Source: Paenibacillus borealis
Lineage (GTDB): Bacteria; Bacillota; Bacilli; Paenibacillales; Paenibacillaceae
Assembly: GCF_000758665.1 (NCBI RefSeq)
Contig: NZ_CP009285.1
Span: 3,224,001-3,288,000 of the forward strand
Length of the DNA: 64,000 nucleotides
Reading direction: 5' to 3'
In this document: piece by piece, positions 46,762 through 55,679 of the stretch
How the letters are laid out: each line of letters starts with the position of its first letter
Numbering within the stretch: position 1 is the stretch's first letter
Made by a program: the position numbers and the translations under genes
The notes under the pieces: model-generated
Database searches by the model: none
Told to the model about the DNA's origin: nothing
What the model saw: the letters and a program-made list of their open reading frames with translations, nothing else

Positions 46762-47793
46762 TTGAATTTCATGAATGGGGATGGCAATAATCCTATCCCG
46801 GGACGCAGGCTTCCCGAGCTGAAACCGGGAATGTATAAGAAGATTGGATTAGGGGTAGCCGCTGCCGCTGTGTTGCTTTATCTGGGCTCTTCGTCATTTT
46901 ATACCGTGCAGGAGCAGGAACGTGCAGCTATCCTGACATTTGGCAAATATACCAGCGAGTCCTCAGCAGGACTTCATTTCAAATGGCCTTATCCAATACA
47001 GGAAGTGATTACGGTGCCTGCGGAGCTGACCCAGCGGATACATATCGGGTACCGTCAGGAGGCTGATGGAGCTGTAGCCGTTGAAGATGAAGCGATGATG
47101 ATTACAGGCGATGAGAACATCGTATCTGCCGATGCTGTAGTACAGTGGAAGATTAGCAATATCCGCAATTATCTGTATAACATTGACGACCCGGACAAAT
47201 TCCTGCGTAACTCAGCCAGCTCCTCCATCCGTGCGGTCATTGGTTCCGAGAAGCTGGATTATGCAATTACAGACGGAAAGACGGTTATTCAGGATAAGGT
47301 CCGGGTGCTGCTAGTAGAGCTGCAGAAGAAATACAACACCGGTATTCAGATCATTGATATCAAATTCCAGGATATTGAGCCGCCTAGCGGCCAGGTAGAG
47401 GAAGCTTTCCGCGAGGTTACCAATGCACGTGAAGAGAAGAACACGAAGATTAATAACGCCAAGAAATATGAGAATGATATCATCCCCAAAGCACGCGGTG
47501 AAGCGCAGGCGCTGATCGAGAGAGCCGAAGGCGAGAAGAAATCGCGTATCCTGAACGCGCAGGGCGATGTAGCCCAGTTTAACGCTATATTTGCTGAATA
47601 TAGCAACAATAAGAGCGTAACCGAAAGCCGGCTGATTCTGGAGACGCTGGAGACCATTCTACCTAGCGCCAAAATCTTCATAACCAACTCGAATAGCGAT
47701 ACTGTGAATTATCTGCCGCTGAATGAGCTGATGCGGAGCACTCCGGCCAGCCCGGCAGCTTCAGCCGCGCCGCAAGGAGGAGATGCAGAGTGA
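46762..47793 (+). CDS. hflK: HflK, SPFH/band-7 membrane protein
   Basis: This 343-residue protein has one N-terminal membrane helix (GLGVAAAAVLLYLGSSSFYTV), then an SPFH domain (TVQEQERAAILTFGKY onward), a charged coiled coil (IPKARGEAQALIERAEGEKK) and a Pro/Ala tail. With HflC it forms a large assembly around FtsH and limits its access to substrates. The TTG start has AAAAAGGAG nine bases before it. An ATG three codons later has no site of its own. Normal length for the family. Confidence 0.9.
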   Translation: MNFMNGDGNNPIPGRRLPELKPGMYKKIGLGVAAAAVLLYLGSSSFYTVQEQERAAILTFGKYTSESSAGLHFKWPYPIQEVITVPAELTQRIHIGYRQEADGAVAVEDEAMMITGDENIVSADAVVQWKISNIRNYLYNIDDPDKFLRNSASSSIRAVIGSEKLDYAITDGKTVIQDKVRVLLVELQKKYNTGIQIIDIKFQDIEPPSGQVEEAFREVTNAREEKNTKINNAKKYENDIIPKARGEAQALIERAEGEKKSRILNAQGDVAQFNAIFAEYSNNKSVTESRLILETLETILPSAKIFITNSNSDTVNYLPLNELMRSTPASPAASAAPQGGDAE

Positions 47794-48656
47794 AAAGAAA
47801 CCAGATTATCGGACTGATATCAGCTTTTGTCCTAATTATTCTGCTTGCCGGCTCTATGTATGTTGTAAAGGAAGGCGAATACAAGGTGGTCCTCCGTTTC
47901 GGTGAAGCGATGCGTACCGTCGAGGAGCCTGGACTGAGGCTGAAGATCCCTTTTATCGAGAATGTCTCAGCTCTCCCTAAGTATCAGATGACGTACGAAA
48001 GCTCACCTACCAGCATTCTGACCAAGGACCAGAAGCCGATTGTGGTTGATAACTATACCGTCTGGAGAATTACCAACGCCTCGCAATTCCTGAGAACTGT
48101 ACAATCCGTAGGCGGAGGGATTCAGCGTATTGATGAGGCGGTATATAACTCCGTGCGCCGCAAGCTGTCGGAGGTCAATTATGAGAATATTATCAGTGAG
48201 GACACCGGACGGGGCAATATTAACGATGAGATCACCAAAGATGTAATTGACGCCTTAACCCGTGATAATTACGGGATTGAAGTGATTGATGTACGGATCA
48301 AACGTACGGATCTGCCGGAGGAGAACAAACAAAGTGTATACAACCGGATGATATCGGACCGCCAGTCCATTGCCGCGCGTTATCTGTCCGAAGGTGACGA
48401 GGAATCCAAGAAAATAACCTCCAAGGCCGACCGCTCCTCAAGGGAGCTGATGGCCCAGGCCGAAGCCGATTCCAAGAAAATTATCGCTGAAGGAGAAGGG
48501 GAAGCCGCCAGGATCTACAACCAGGCCTATGGAAAATCTCCTGAGTTCTACAGCTTTTACCGTACACTGGAGAGTTATGTGACCACGCTGAAGAATGAGC
48601 CAGTCATCATGATACCGATTGACTCGCCCTATGCCAAAATATTGATGGGGCAATAA
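47790..48656 (+). CDS. hflC: HflC, SPFH/band-7 membrane protein
   Basis: This 288-residue partner of HflK has an N-terminal helix (IIGLISAFVLIILLAGSMYVV), the SPFH start VKEGEYKVVLRFGE, and a long Lys/Glu/Ala coiled coil (AQAEADSKKIIAEGEGEAAR) ending in YAKILMGQ. Its GTG start overlaps the end of hflK by four bases, using the GGAGGAG in the end of that gene. The partner protease gene ftsH is not in the window. Confidence 0.92.
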   Translation: MKRNQIIGLISAFVLIILLAGSMYVVKEGEYKVVLRFGEAMRTVEEPGLRLKIPFIENVSALPKYQMTYESSPTSILTKDQKPIVVDNYTVWRITNASQFLRTVQSVGGGIQRIDEAVYNSVRRKLSEVNYENIISEDTGRGNINDEITKDVIDALTRDNYGIEVIDVRIKRTDLPEENKQSVYNRMISDRQSIAARYLSEGDEESKKITSKADRSSRELMAQAEADSKKIIAEGEGEAARIYNQAYGKSPEFYSFYRTLESYVTTLKNEPVIMIPIDSPYAKILMGQ

Positions 48657-48689
48657 CCTGATCTGATATGTTGGCGGGATGTAAATATG

Positions 48690-48722
48690 AGAGGCCCATG
48701 CGGTTTGCGCATGGGCCTCTTT
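48690..48722 (+). terminator. Rho-independent terminator after hflKC
   Basis: AGAGGCCCATGCG pairs perfectly with CGCATGGGCCTCT across a five-base loop. It can also serve the convergent gene that ends at 48746. Confidence 0.82.
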
Positions 48723-48745
48723 GAAATGCTGCTGAGTGTAACCGC

Positions 48746-49354
48746 CTATTTTTTCTCACAGCCTACGCCGTCACCGTCATGATCAAGCTTGCGTGAGTAT
48801 CCTGGTTCCCCGGCGTGAATGGGATCAGCCCCGGCTGCGCGGACGGCATCACAATTCTTGTAGTACACCTCTTGGACTGGTGCTTTAGTGGCTGCAGGTT
48901 TGTTGGTGGCTTTGGGCTTGGTTGTGGTGACGGGTTTGTTAGTTGCAACAGGTTTCTGTGTTGGAATGGAGGCAACTGTATTTCTTGAGACACCCGGCTC
49001 CTCTGTTGCAACAGACTTCGCGGTGGCCGCAGGAGCTGGTGAAGGTGAGGGTGCTGCAGCGCTTAGAGCCTGGTCTTCGGTTTTGGGAATAATAACGATC
49101 GCGATAATGAAACAAATGAGCAGCTGAATGCCTGTGTACTTTGAGACGTTCTTCCGGGTTTGAGTATTCTCAGTTCCCCACCAGATTACTTTCTGCGGGA
49201 AGATCATTCCAAATAACCAGAGAGGGATGGCAGCGAGGGCCAGGAACAGGAAATTAAAGGCGATAACCACACGGAAAGGGAAGGATACAAGCAATAGAAT
49301 TTCAAACACAATTACAATTCCGCTAATGATGAGAGCTATTTTTGAACGTGACAT
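48746..49354 (-). CDS. Membrane protein with C-terminal Excalibur calcium-binding domain
   Basis: 202 residues. Three hydrophobic segments near the N-terminus (IALIISGIVIVFEILLLVSF, VIAFNFLFLALAAIPLWLFG and LLICFIIAIVIIP) lead to a low-complexity Thr/Lys/Pro linker of about 70 residues, then an Excalibur motif: YYKNCDAVRAAGADPI and DHDGDGVGCE. The DxDxDG loop is the presumed calcium ligand, outside the membrane. The frame opens eleven codons earlier, but AGGAG lies seven bases before the ATG at 49354. The role is unknown. Confidence 0.85.
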   Translation of the reverse strand: MSRSKIALIISGIVIVFEILLLVSFPFRVVIAFNFLFLALAAIPLWLFGMIFPQKVIWWGTENTQTRKNVSKYTGIQLLICFIIAIVIIPKTEDQALSAAAPSPSPAPAATAKSVATEEPGVSRNTVASIPTQKPVATNKPVTTTKPKATNKPAATKAPVQEVYYKNCDAVRAAGADPIHAGEPGYSRKLDHDGDGVGCEKK

Positions 49355-49577
49355 ACTAAACTCCTTTAATGTATTGGTTGACTCCAATTAGTTTAGCAAT
49401 TAAAGGAAGTTGTTTCTATATAGAAACATTGGATCATTCGACAAAAGTGTAAACGATTTTGGGGGTTATTTTGATAGAGAATTACACGAATGTCCATGCT
49501 ATACTGATGGGGTGTCTTCAAATATCCCTCATTATAGAATCAAAAGGGGATATCACTTATTTTGTAAGGGGTATGTT

Positions 49578-50663
49578 ATGCTTGTTAATTTGCTCATCAA
49601 TTTTTCATTGCTTACTACGTTTATCTTTTTCGGGGATATGATATTGTCCCACTTAAAAGGAAAGCGGGCGTTCTCCAAGCTTCAATTACATGCTTTATAT
49701 GGAATCGGGTTTGGACTGTTTGGCATTGTTCAGCTGTATTTTGCTTTTCCCTTAGGCGATGGCACCATTATTGACTTCAGGCAAGTCTCAATTCTGGCAT
49801 CCGCTTATCTTGGCGGACCTGTTACGGGGATGATTACGACAAGTATAATTGCCCTTTTCCGGTTATTTTTCCTTGGGGAAATTAATCAAGCGACCCTATT
49901 GGGCGTTGTAAATATCGGAATTACTTATCTTGTGGGCATTTTTTCTTTTTCACTTAAAACGCCGAATTTTTACCGGTGGCTGATTGCTGCTTGCGGTATG
50001 GTAATACTATCCACCTGCATCCTGCTTCCGCTGATAGGCTGGACTAACATAGACACAATTCTGCTGTTTGACCTGATCTGCTTCATGGCCTGCCTGTTCA
50101 ATTATCTGCTCATTAACCACCTGGAGCAATCCCATGATGCATTACAAATGTTTAAAGAAGCGGCAGAACGGGATTTCCTTACGGGACTCCATAATCCCCG
50201 GTCCTTTAATCTGGTATTCAAAAAAACTGCGGAAATGAGTACGCTCAAGAAAGAACCGTTCACCTTGTTATTAATAGATATCGATCATTTTAAGGTTGTA
50301 AACGACACCTACGGTCATGCAGCCGGAGATGTCGTCCTGTCTAAACTCGCTGATGTTCTGCAGTCCGGTATCCGTATACGCGATTATTGTGCGCGCAAAG
50401 GAGGAGAGGAGTTCGCTGTTCTTCTGCTGCGGTGTACGGCGGATAAAGGCATGGCGGTCGCTGAGAAGCTGCGTTCCTCGGTTCAAGACAGCGCCTTTGT
50501 ACTTCCTGATCAGTCGCTGCTAAGGATTACGATTTCTGTAGGGGTTTCTTCTTTTCCGGAATCTGCCCCGCTAGAGATGCTGGAGAGAGCCGACGAAGCT
50601 TTATACGAGGCCAAAGGAAAGGGCAGAAACCAGGTGTGCTATGCTGAACCGCGTCTTACATGA
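49578..50663 (+). CDS. Diguanylate cyclase with 5TM-LYT sensor domain
   Basis: 361 residues. The 5TM-5TMR_LYT membrane sensor (about 1-175; the motif VSILASAYLGGPVTGMI is typical) is followed by a GGDEF domain (about 195-358) that makes cyclic di-GMP from two GTP. The active site reads GGEEF, a functional variant, and the inhibitory RxxD is present (RIRD, five residues before). The frame is open from 49410, but AAGGGG lies six bases before ATG 49578 and the earlier part has no family match. Confidence 0.9.
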   Translation: MLVNLLINFSLLTTFIFFGDMILSHLKGKRAFSKLQLHALYGIGFGLFGIVQLYFAFPLGDGTIIDFRQVSILASAYLGGPVTGMITTSIIALFRLFFLGEINQATLLGVVNIGITYLVGIFSFSLKTPNFYRWLIAACGMVILSTCILLPLIGWTNIDTILLFDLICFMACLFNYLLINHLEQSHDALQMFKEAAERDFLTGLHNPRSFNLVFKKTAEMSTLKKEPFTLLLIDIDHFKVVNDTYGHAAGDVVLSKLADVLQSGIRIRDYCARKGGEEFAVLLLRCTADKGMAVAEKLRSSVQDSAFVLPDQSLLRITISVGVSSFPESAPLEMLERADEALYEAKGKGRNQVCYAEPRLT

Positions 50664-50684
50664 ACTCGGTGATCAGTCAGGCGG

Positions 50685-51017
50685 TTAACGGACGGGCGTA
50701 TAACGGAGTACCACGACGCCGGATCCGAAGGCCTTAGTCCCGCTCAGCTTCAGATCCAGCCGGTCATGGACTCCCCCTAACAATTGGGGACCGTGTCCGG
50801 CAACCATGGGCTGTACTAGGAAGTGATATTCATCCACCAAGTCTAGCTCTGCCAGAGTGGAGCCCAGCCCGGGACCGCCGTTAACGATCAGGCTCTTTCC
50901 TTCTGCCGTAAGCTGCTGCACTTCCTCTGAAACCGGCCCCGTTAGCAAAAAAGAATTCTGCCTCGACACGTGCTCCAGCGTCACATTCATCTGCAGAATT
51001 ACACGCCCCATATGCAT
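50685..51017 (-). pseudogene. Internally deleted dihydrofolate-reductase-like (RibD C-terminal family) gene
   Basis: 110 residues in one frame. The first part GRVILQMNVTLEHVSRQ is the normal N-terminus of this family, and TGPVSEEVQQL, IVNGGPGLGSTLAELDLVDE and GVVVLRY the normal C-terminal half. About 70 residues that normally lie between are missing, including most of the substrate pocket. The frame is kept, so a short protein could still be made, but it is unlikely to be active. Confidence 0.65.
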
Positions 51018-51120
51018 CCTCCTTGTATTACATTTTAGCCTGCCTAATACAACCTTAGTTTAACCGCGGAAGGTGCATTAAACAAACCCGCCCTTTTTTT
51101 TATTATCACATTAACAGCTA

Positions 51121-51200
51121 TTGACAATCAGCTACTATGTGTTACTATGTAGTGGTAGTAAGTAATACTGAATACAAGTCATACAGAGTAGTAAGGAGGA
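51121..51200 (+). promoter_or_regulatory. Promoter and repeat-type operator of the PadR operon
   Basis: TTGACA (51121-51126) is a perfect -35. TACTAT at 51143-51148 (spacing 16) is the likely -10. The box lies in CTACTATGTGTTACTATGTA with an ACTA-TG-TAGT palindrome and a repeated ACTATGT, a plausible self-binding site for the PadR protein. A strong AAGGAGGA ends the region. Confidence 0.55.
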
Positions 51201-51203
51201 ATT

Positions 51204-51533
51204 GTGCTGGATAATCTGACGGAAATGCTCAAGGGCGTACTTGAAGGCTGTATCCTTGAGATAATAAGCCGCAACGAAACCTATGGTTATGAAATCACAA
51301 GGCAGCTGAATGCCCTCGGCTTCGCTGATGTTGTAGAGGGAACGGTGTACACCATCCTGATCCGGCTGGAGAAAAGCAAGCTGGTCGATACCACTAAGAA
51401 GCCTTCGGATATGGGGCCGCCGCGGAAGTTCTTCGCGCTGAACGATGCGGGGCGTGAGGAGCTGCAGAAGTTCTGGGGGAAATGGGAGTTCGTATCATCC
51501 AAAATGAATGAGTTAAAGGAGAGGAAACAATGA
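51204..51533 (+). CDS. PadR-family transcriptional repressor
   Basis: This 109-residue winged-helix protein has the family pattern GCILEIISRNETYGYEI, GTVYTILIRLEKSKLV and GPPRKFFALNDAGREEL. It presumably represses its own operon, which encodes two DUF1048 proteins and an efflux ABC transporter, and releases when a toxic ligand binds. It begins with GTG after AAGGAGGA and ends in an ATGA overlap with the next gene. Confidence 0.92.
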   Translation: MLDNLTEMLKGVLEGCILEIISRNETYGYEITRQLNALGFADVVEGTVYTILIRLEKSKLVDTTKKPSDMGPPRKFFALNDAGREELQKFWGKWEFVSSKMNELKERKQ

Positions 51534-51877
51534 ATTTTTGGGAAAAAATCACCGGCAGCGACATGACCAAAGAATTCAAAGCTTTTGAGTTGCGGGTAAA
51601 AAAGCTCCCGGCTGATTATCAGGCGGCCTGGGAGAAAATTAAAGCCGAGCTTTGGCCGCACTCCGATTTCACCGGCCGCAACCTTATGCCCATTCTTGAC
51701 GGTGTGCTTGGCCTGCTGGAAGAAACGGCGGCGGACGGCCAGAATGCCGTGGATGTGTTAGGGGACGATATCCGGGGCTTCTGTTCAGCGCTGGCCGGTG
51801 AAGAAGGGGCAAAGTCTTACCGCGACAAATGGCGTCAGCAGCTAAATGATAATATCGCCCGGAAATTAGGCAAATAG
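51530..51877 (+). CDS. DUF1048 protein, first copy
   Basis: This 115-residue helical protein has the DUF1048 pattern RVKKLPADYQAAWEKIKAEL, a middle ILDGVLGLLEETAADG and GDDIRGFCSALAG. The family's function is not known. In Firmicutes it is usually found as here, between a PadR gene and a DrrA/DrrB-like transporter. It is a paralogue of the following gene. Confidence 0.88.
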   Translation: MNFWEKITGSDMTKEFKAFELRVKKLPADYQAAWEKIKAELWPHSDFTGRNLMPILDGVLGLLEETAADGQNAVDVLGDDIRGFCSALAGEEGAKSYRDKWRQQLNDNIARKLGK

Positions 51878-51889
51878 GAGGAGAATACA

Positions 51890-52240
51890 ATGAAAATAAG
51901 GGATATGATTGAGGGCAAAAAAGAGTGGCGGGCGCATGTTGCCCGTGTCAAAGCACTGCCGCAGGATTACCAGATTGTATATAAAGAGCTGCAAAAATAT
52001 CTGTTTAAGGTTGGTCCAGTGGAGCTGACAGAGGGGAATGGTTTGCTTTCGGGGATTGTCGATCTTTTTGCAGAGGGCGCTACCCTGGGGAAAGGAGTGC
52101 TCGAGGTGACAGGCAGTGACGTAGCGGCGTTCTGCGACGATCTAATCAAAGATTCCAAAACCTACGCTGACCTCTATCAGGAATCTGTGGACCAGGAAGT
52201 TGCCAAGGCCATGAAAAAGGCTGTGGATAAAACGAAGTGA
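51890..52240 (+). CDS. DUF1048 protein, second copy
   Basis: 116 residues, related to the preceding one: VKALPQDYQIVYKELQKYLF, GIVDLFAEGATLGKGVLEV and GSDVAAFCDDLI. AGGAGGAG precedes the ATG. The two copies probably form a hetero-oligomer or have split roles, which is inference. Confidence 0.88.
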   Translation: MKIRDMIEGKKEWRAHVARVKALPQDYQIVYKELQKYLFKVGPVELTEGNGLLSGIVDLFAEGATLGKGVLEVTGSDVAAFCDDLIKDSKTYADLYQESVDQEVAKAMKKAVDKTK

Positions 52241-52254
52241 AAGGGGGAAACGGG

Positions 52255-53013
52255 ATGGGAAATGCCATTGAAGTGAAAGGACTGCGAAAGTCCTTCAATA
52301 GTATAGAAGTTCTGAAGGGTGTCGATTTCGAGGTGCGGCGCGGTGAAATTTACGCGCTGCTCGGCTCGAACGGCGCGGGCAAGACGACAATTGTCAGAAC
52401 TCTCACTACACTGCTCAAACAGGATGGAGGCACCGCTATCGTAAACGGCTTTGACGTCGCATCGAAGCCCGATCATGTACGCCAGTCGATCAGCCTGACC
52501 GGACAGTTTGCTGCCGTGGATGAGATATTGACCGGGCGGGAGAATCTGATCATGATCGCCAAGCTCCGGCATCTGAAGAATCCGCTTCAGATAACGGATG
52601 ATCTATTGAAGCGCTTCGGCTTGACCGAAGCCGGGAGCCGCAGAGTATCAACGTACTCAGGCGGGATGCGCCGGAGACTCGACATCGCCATGAGCCTTGT
52701 GGGGGAGCCGCAGCTTATCTTTCTCGACGAGCCGACTACCGGTCTTGATCCCGAAGGGCGGGGCGAGGTCTGGAAAACAGTCAAAGAGCTTGCTGCTAAT
52801 GGCACGACGGTATTCCTGACCACGCAGTATCTGGAAGAAGCCGAACAGCTGGCAGATCAAATCGCTATTCTGCATGAGGGCAGAATTATCGCGAGCGGTA
52901 CACTCACCGAGCTGAAGAAGCTGTTTCCGCCTGACAAGGTAGAGTATGTTGAAAAACAACCTACATTAGAGGAGATATTCCTCGCAATTATAGGTAAACG
53001 GGAGGGAAAATAA
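52255..53013 (+). CDS. ABC transporter ATP-binding protein, DrrA type
   Basis: 252 residues. Walker A LGSNGAGKTTIVRTL, Q-loop SLTGQFAAVDEILTG (typical of DrrA-like drug exporters), signature STYSGGMRRRLDIA, Walker B LIFLDEPTTGLDPEGR and switch His replaced by Gln in TTQYLEEAEQ, as is usual for the DrrA subgroup. The frame starts upstream at GTG 52237, but AAGGGGGAAA favours ATG 52255. It drives the membrane partner encoded immediately after. Confidence 0.92.
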   Translation: MGNAIEVKGLRKSFNSIEVLKGVDFEVRRGEIYALLGSNGAGKTTIVRTLTTLLKQDGGTAIVNGFDVASKPDHVRQSISLTGQFAAVDEILTGRENLIMIAKLRHLKNPLQITDDLLKRFGLTEAGSRRVSTYSGGMRRRLDIAMSLVGEPQLIFLDEPTTGLDPEGRGEVWKTVKELAANGTTVFLTTQYLEEAEQLADQIAILHEGRIIASGTLTELKKLFPPDKVEYVEKQPTLEEIFLAIIGKREGK

Positions 53014-53784
53014 ATGGAAGCGATAGGAAAGCACTTTTTCAGCGATATGAGCGTTATGCTTGGACGTTCCATGCGCCATATTATCCGCAGCATGGATACC
53101 ATTATCACGGTCACCATCACTCCGATCGCCATGCTGCTGCTGTTCGTTTATGTATTCGGCGGTGCAATTCAGACCGGCACCGAGAACTATGTGAATTATC
53201 TGCTGCCCGGCATCCTCTTGATCGCCATTGCAAGCGGCATTGCCTATACGGCTTACCGTCTGTTTATGGATATGCAGAGCGGTATCTTCGAACGGTTCCA
53301 CTCCATGCCGATTGCGCGTTCGGCGGCGCTCTGGGGTCATGTGCTGACCTCACTCGTGTCCAATGCAATATCGGTTGCCGTAATCATTCTCGTAGCGCTT
53401 ATTATGGGCTTCCGCTCTCCTGCCGGAGTATTATCATGGCTTGCCGTGGCCGGTATACTCGCGCTGTTTACGCTGGCCTTGACCTGGATCGCCGCAATTG
53501 CCGGATTGTCCGCCAAATCGGTGGACGGCGCAGGCGCGTTTTCCTACCCGCTAATCTTCCTTCCCTTCATCAGCTCCGCGTTTGTGCCTACAGAAACGAT
53601 GCCGCGGGCTGTCCGCGCCTTTGCCGAGAATCAGCCAGTGACTTCCATAGTGGAAACTATGCGCGCCCTGCTGGCGGGGCAGCCTGCCGGACATGACATT
53701 TGGGCTGCACTTGCCTGGTGCCTGGGGATACTGATAGTTGCCTATCTGTTTGCGATGCGCGTGTATAAACGGAAGGCGGCGTGA
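53014..53784 (+). CDS. ABC-2 type transporter permease, DrrB type
   Basis: This 256-residue protein has about six helices. The opening LGRSMRHIIRSMDTIITVTI and VYVFGGAIQTG are typical of DrrB-type exporters, as is the GIFERFHSMPI loop. The ATG follows the ATPase stop directly. Together they form a drug or lipid exporter under PadR control. Confidence 0.92.
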   Translation: MEAIGKHFFSDMSVMLGRSMRHIIRSMDTIITVTITPIAMLLLFVYVFGGAIQTGTENYVNYLLPGILLIAIASGIAYTAYRLFMDMQSGIFERFHSMPIARSAALWGHVLTSLVSNAISVAVIILVALIMGFRSPAGVLSWLAVAGILALFTLALTWIAAIAGLSAKSVDGAGAFSYPLIFLPFISSAFVPTETMPRAVRAFAENQPVTSIVETMRALLAGQPAGHDIWAALAWCLGILIVAYLFAMRVYKRKAA

Positions 53785-53813
53785 ACGGCTGTCCAGAACT
53801 TAGCGGCAAAAGC

Positions 53814-53852
53814 ATGGCGCCTCCCGATACTTCCGGGGCAGGCGCCATTTTT
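53814..53852 (+). terminator. Rho-independent terminator after the efflux operon
   Basis: ATGGCGCCT pairs with AGGCGCCAT across a 17-base loop (with CCCG/CGGG inside), followed by TTTT. Confidence 0.8.
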
Positions 53853-54012
53853 ACGTCTAATGATTAGGTGACATCCGTCAACATTCCCCTCAATATGCAG
53901 ACCATATTCGGGTTCATAGAACAGCTGCATCCGCTGGTTGGTTTTTGAGTACGTAGCTACGGTTTTGCCGATTCATCTACTTTTTGTGGCTGATTTCTGA
54001 TAACTTGTCATG

Positions 54013-54188
54013 AAATCCTGCACATAATACAACATTTCCCTTCTCTTATCGCCCCAAATCCGGAACTGTTGTATGAAATGCAGGATTTTACCTTTTTCAG
54101 GCGGCTCAGCCGAATTATTATTGTATTTCATACAACAATCCTCCCGGACACCTAGCTATCAATGATCCAAAGTTGTAAAACGTACAAC
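54013..54188. repeat. Cluster of inverted and direct copies around a CATACAACA core
   Basis: AAATCCTGCACATAATACAACA (54013 on) is matched, as its complement, at 54067-54088 with two or three differences. A third partial copy, TTTCATACAACA, lies at 54126-54137 inside the palindrome TTGTAT-TTC-ATACAA, and GTTGTA...TACAAC lies at 54172-54188. The stretch between 53853 and 54451 (about 600 bases) holds no convincing gene. The arrangement looks like a dispersed palindromic repeat element. Confidence 0.6.
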
Positions 54189-54451
54189 ATTTATGTCTAC
54201 AGTATTTACTGAAAAGTCTCTATTCTGCAGCTGCACCCTCTGCCCTTATATATTCAGAGAATCCAGTGAGCATAATCTAAATTTTCACCTTTCCTTTGAC
54301 AATTCAGGTTATAATGACCATGTATATTGCAGGATATTTGGAAGGCTATAGCCATTAAGCCACTAGATTCTGTGATTTTACACCCCATTAACATGCTTCA
54401 GATGTTCACGTGATATAACTGAAACAATCGGTTATCAGAGGAGAAGATTAG

Positions 54452-55678
54452 ATGAAGCTGAGTAAAGAGGAGAAATCATGGATTCTGTATGACTGCGGGA
54501 ATTCTGCCTATTCGATGGCGGTGACCACAGCGCTTTTGCCCATTATCTTCGGGATGTTCACGACTGTGGGCAGCAGTATGGATTTGGGCTATTTCAATTC
54601 CATTGCCAGTATTCTGGTGGCGGTGTTAAGTCCCATCCTGGGGACAATTGCCGATTACAAGGACCGGAAGAAGCGCTTCTTTATTTTCTTTGCTGCGCTT
54701 GGCGTACTGGCTACAGCCTCTCTGGCTTTTGTTTCACCGGATAGCGGGCAGTGGCAGCTGCTGATTGCCTTTTATATTTTATCAGCGGTCGGATTTGCCG
54801 GGTCCAATATCTTCTACGACTCCTTCCTGGTAGATATTACGGACGACGAACGGATGGATAAGGTCTCCACGAGAGGGTTTGCGTTCGGCTATATCTTCAG
54901 CTGCATTCCGTTCGGAATCAGCCTGCTGCTGATCTTCATGATGGGGATGGACAAGGCCATCGGGTACCAGATCGGGTTCATCATTACGGCGCTTTGGTGG
55001 GGACTGCTCACTGTGCCGATGATTAGGGACGTGAAGCAGAGATACTATATTGAGCCAGAGCCTAAGCCGGTTGCGAACAGTTTCCGGAGACTGGCCGTAA
55101 CCTTCAGCAATATCCGCCAGCACAAAATTGTCTTTGTATTTCTCCTTGCGTATTTCTTCTATATTGACGGGGTAGATACCATTATCAAAATGGTTGTTCC
55201 GTATGCCACCTCCGTGCTGGGCGCGGATTCTTTGGATACCTTTACGCTGCTGGGGATTCTGCTTATTATCCAGATTATTGCGTTCCCCTGCGCGATCCTC
55301 TACGGGAATCTGGCCAAAACCTATTCCGCCCGTACAATGATCATTGCCGGGATTTTCACCTACATCATCTCCTGTATTGCAGCTTTCTTCATCACTTCCG
55401 TGTGGCATATCTTTATTCTGGGTGCGCTGATTGGTTCGGCCCAGGGCGGGATTCAGGCGCTTAGCCGGTCGTATTTCGCCAAAATCATACCAAAGGAGAA
55501 TTCCAATGAATTCTTCGGATTCTATAACATCTTTGGCAAGTTCGCGGCGATACTCGGCCCTGCACTGATGGCACTGACAACTACACTAACCGGCAATGCC
55601 AGCTATAGTATTTTATCGATTATTCCGCTGTTTCTGATTGGCTTCTTCATCTTTATAACTCTGCCTAAGGGGAACTGA
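54452..55678 (+). CDS. UMF1/Atg22-type MFS transporter
   Basis: This 408-residue protein has about 12 helices. The opening EEKSWILYDCGNSAYSMAVT is the hallmark of the UMF1 family, and IADYKDRKKRFF and GGIQALSRSYFAKIIPKENS are its conserved loops. The substrate is unknown; related proteins export amino acids or sugars. AGAGGAG lies before the ATG. The stop is one base away from the start of the phosphodiesterase gene, so the two are coupled. Confidence 0.9.
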   Translation: MKLSKEEKSWILYDCGNSAYSMAVTTALLPIIFGMFTTVGSSMDLGYFNSIASILVAVLSPILGTIADYKDRKKRFFIFFAALGVLATASLAFVSPDSGQWQLLIAFYILSAVGFAGSNIFYDSFLVDITDDERMDKVSTRGFAFGYIFSCIPFGISLLLIFMMGMDKAIGYQIGFIITALWWGLLTVPMIRDVKQRYYIEPEPKPVANSFRRLAVTFSNIRQHKIVFVFLLAYFFYIDGVDTIIKMVVPYATSVLGADSLDTFTLLGILLIIQIIAFPCAILYGNLAKTYSARTMIIAGIFTYIISCIAAFFITSVWHIFILGALIGSAQGGIQALSRSYFAKIIPKENSNEFFGFYNIFGKFAAILGPALMALTTTLTGNASYSILSIIPLFLIGFFIFITLPKGN

Positions 55679-55679
55679 T

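Noticed and set aside
53742..53930. Minus-strand frame reading MQLFYEPEYGLHIEGNVDG
   Set aside because: It looks protein-like, but it runs over the efflux operon's terminator and end, has no start site and matches no family I know. It may be a remnant but cannot be supported.
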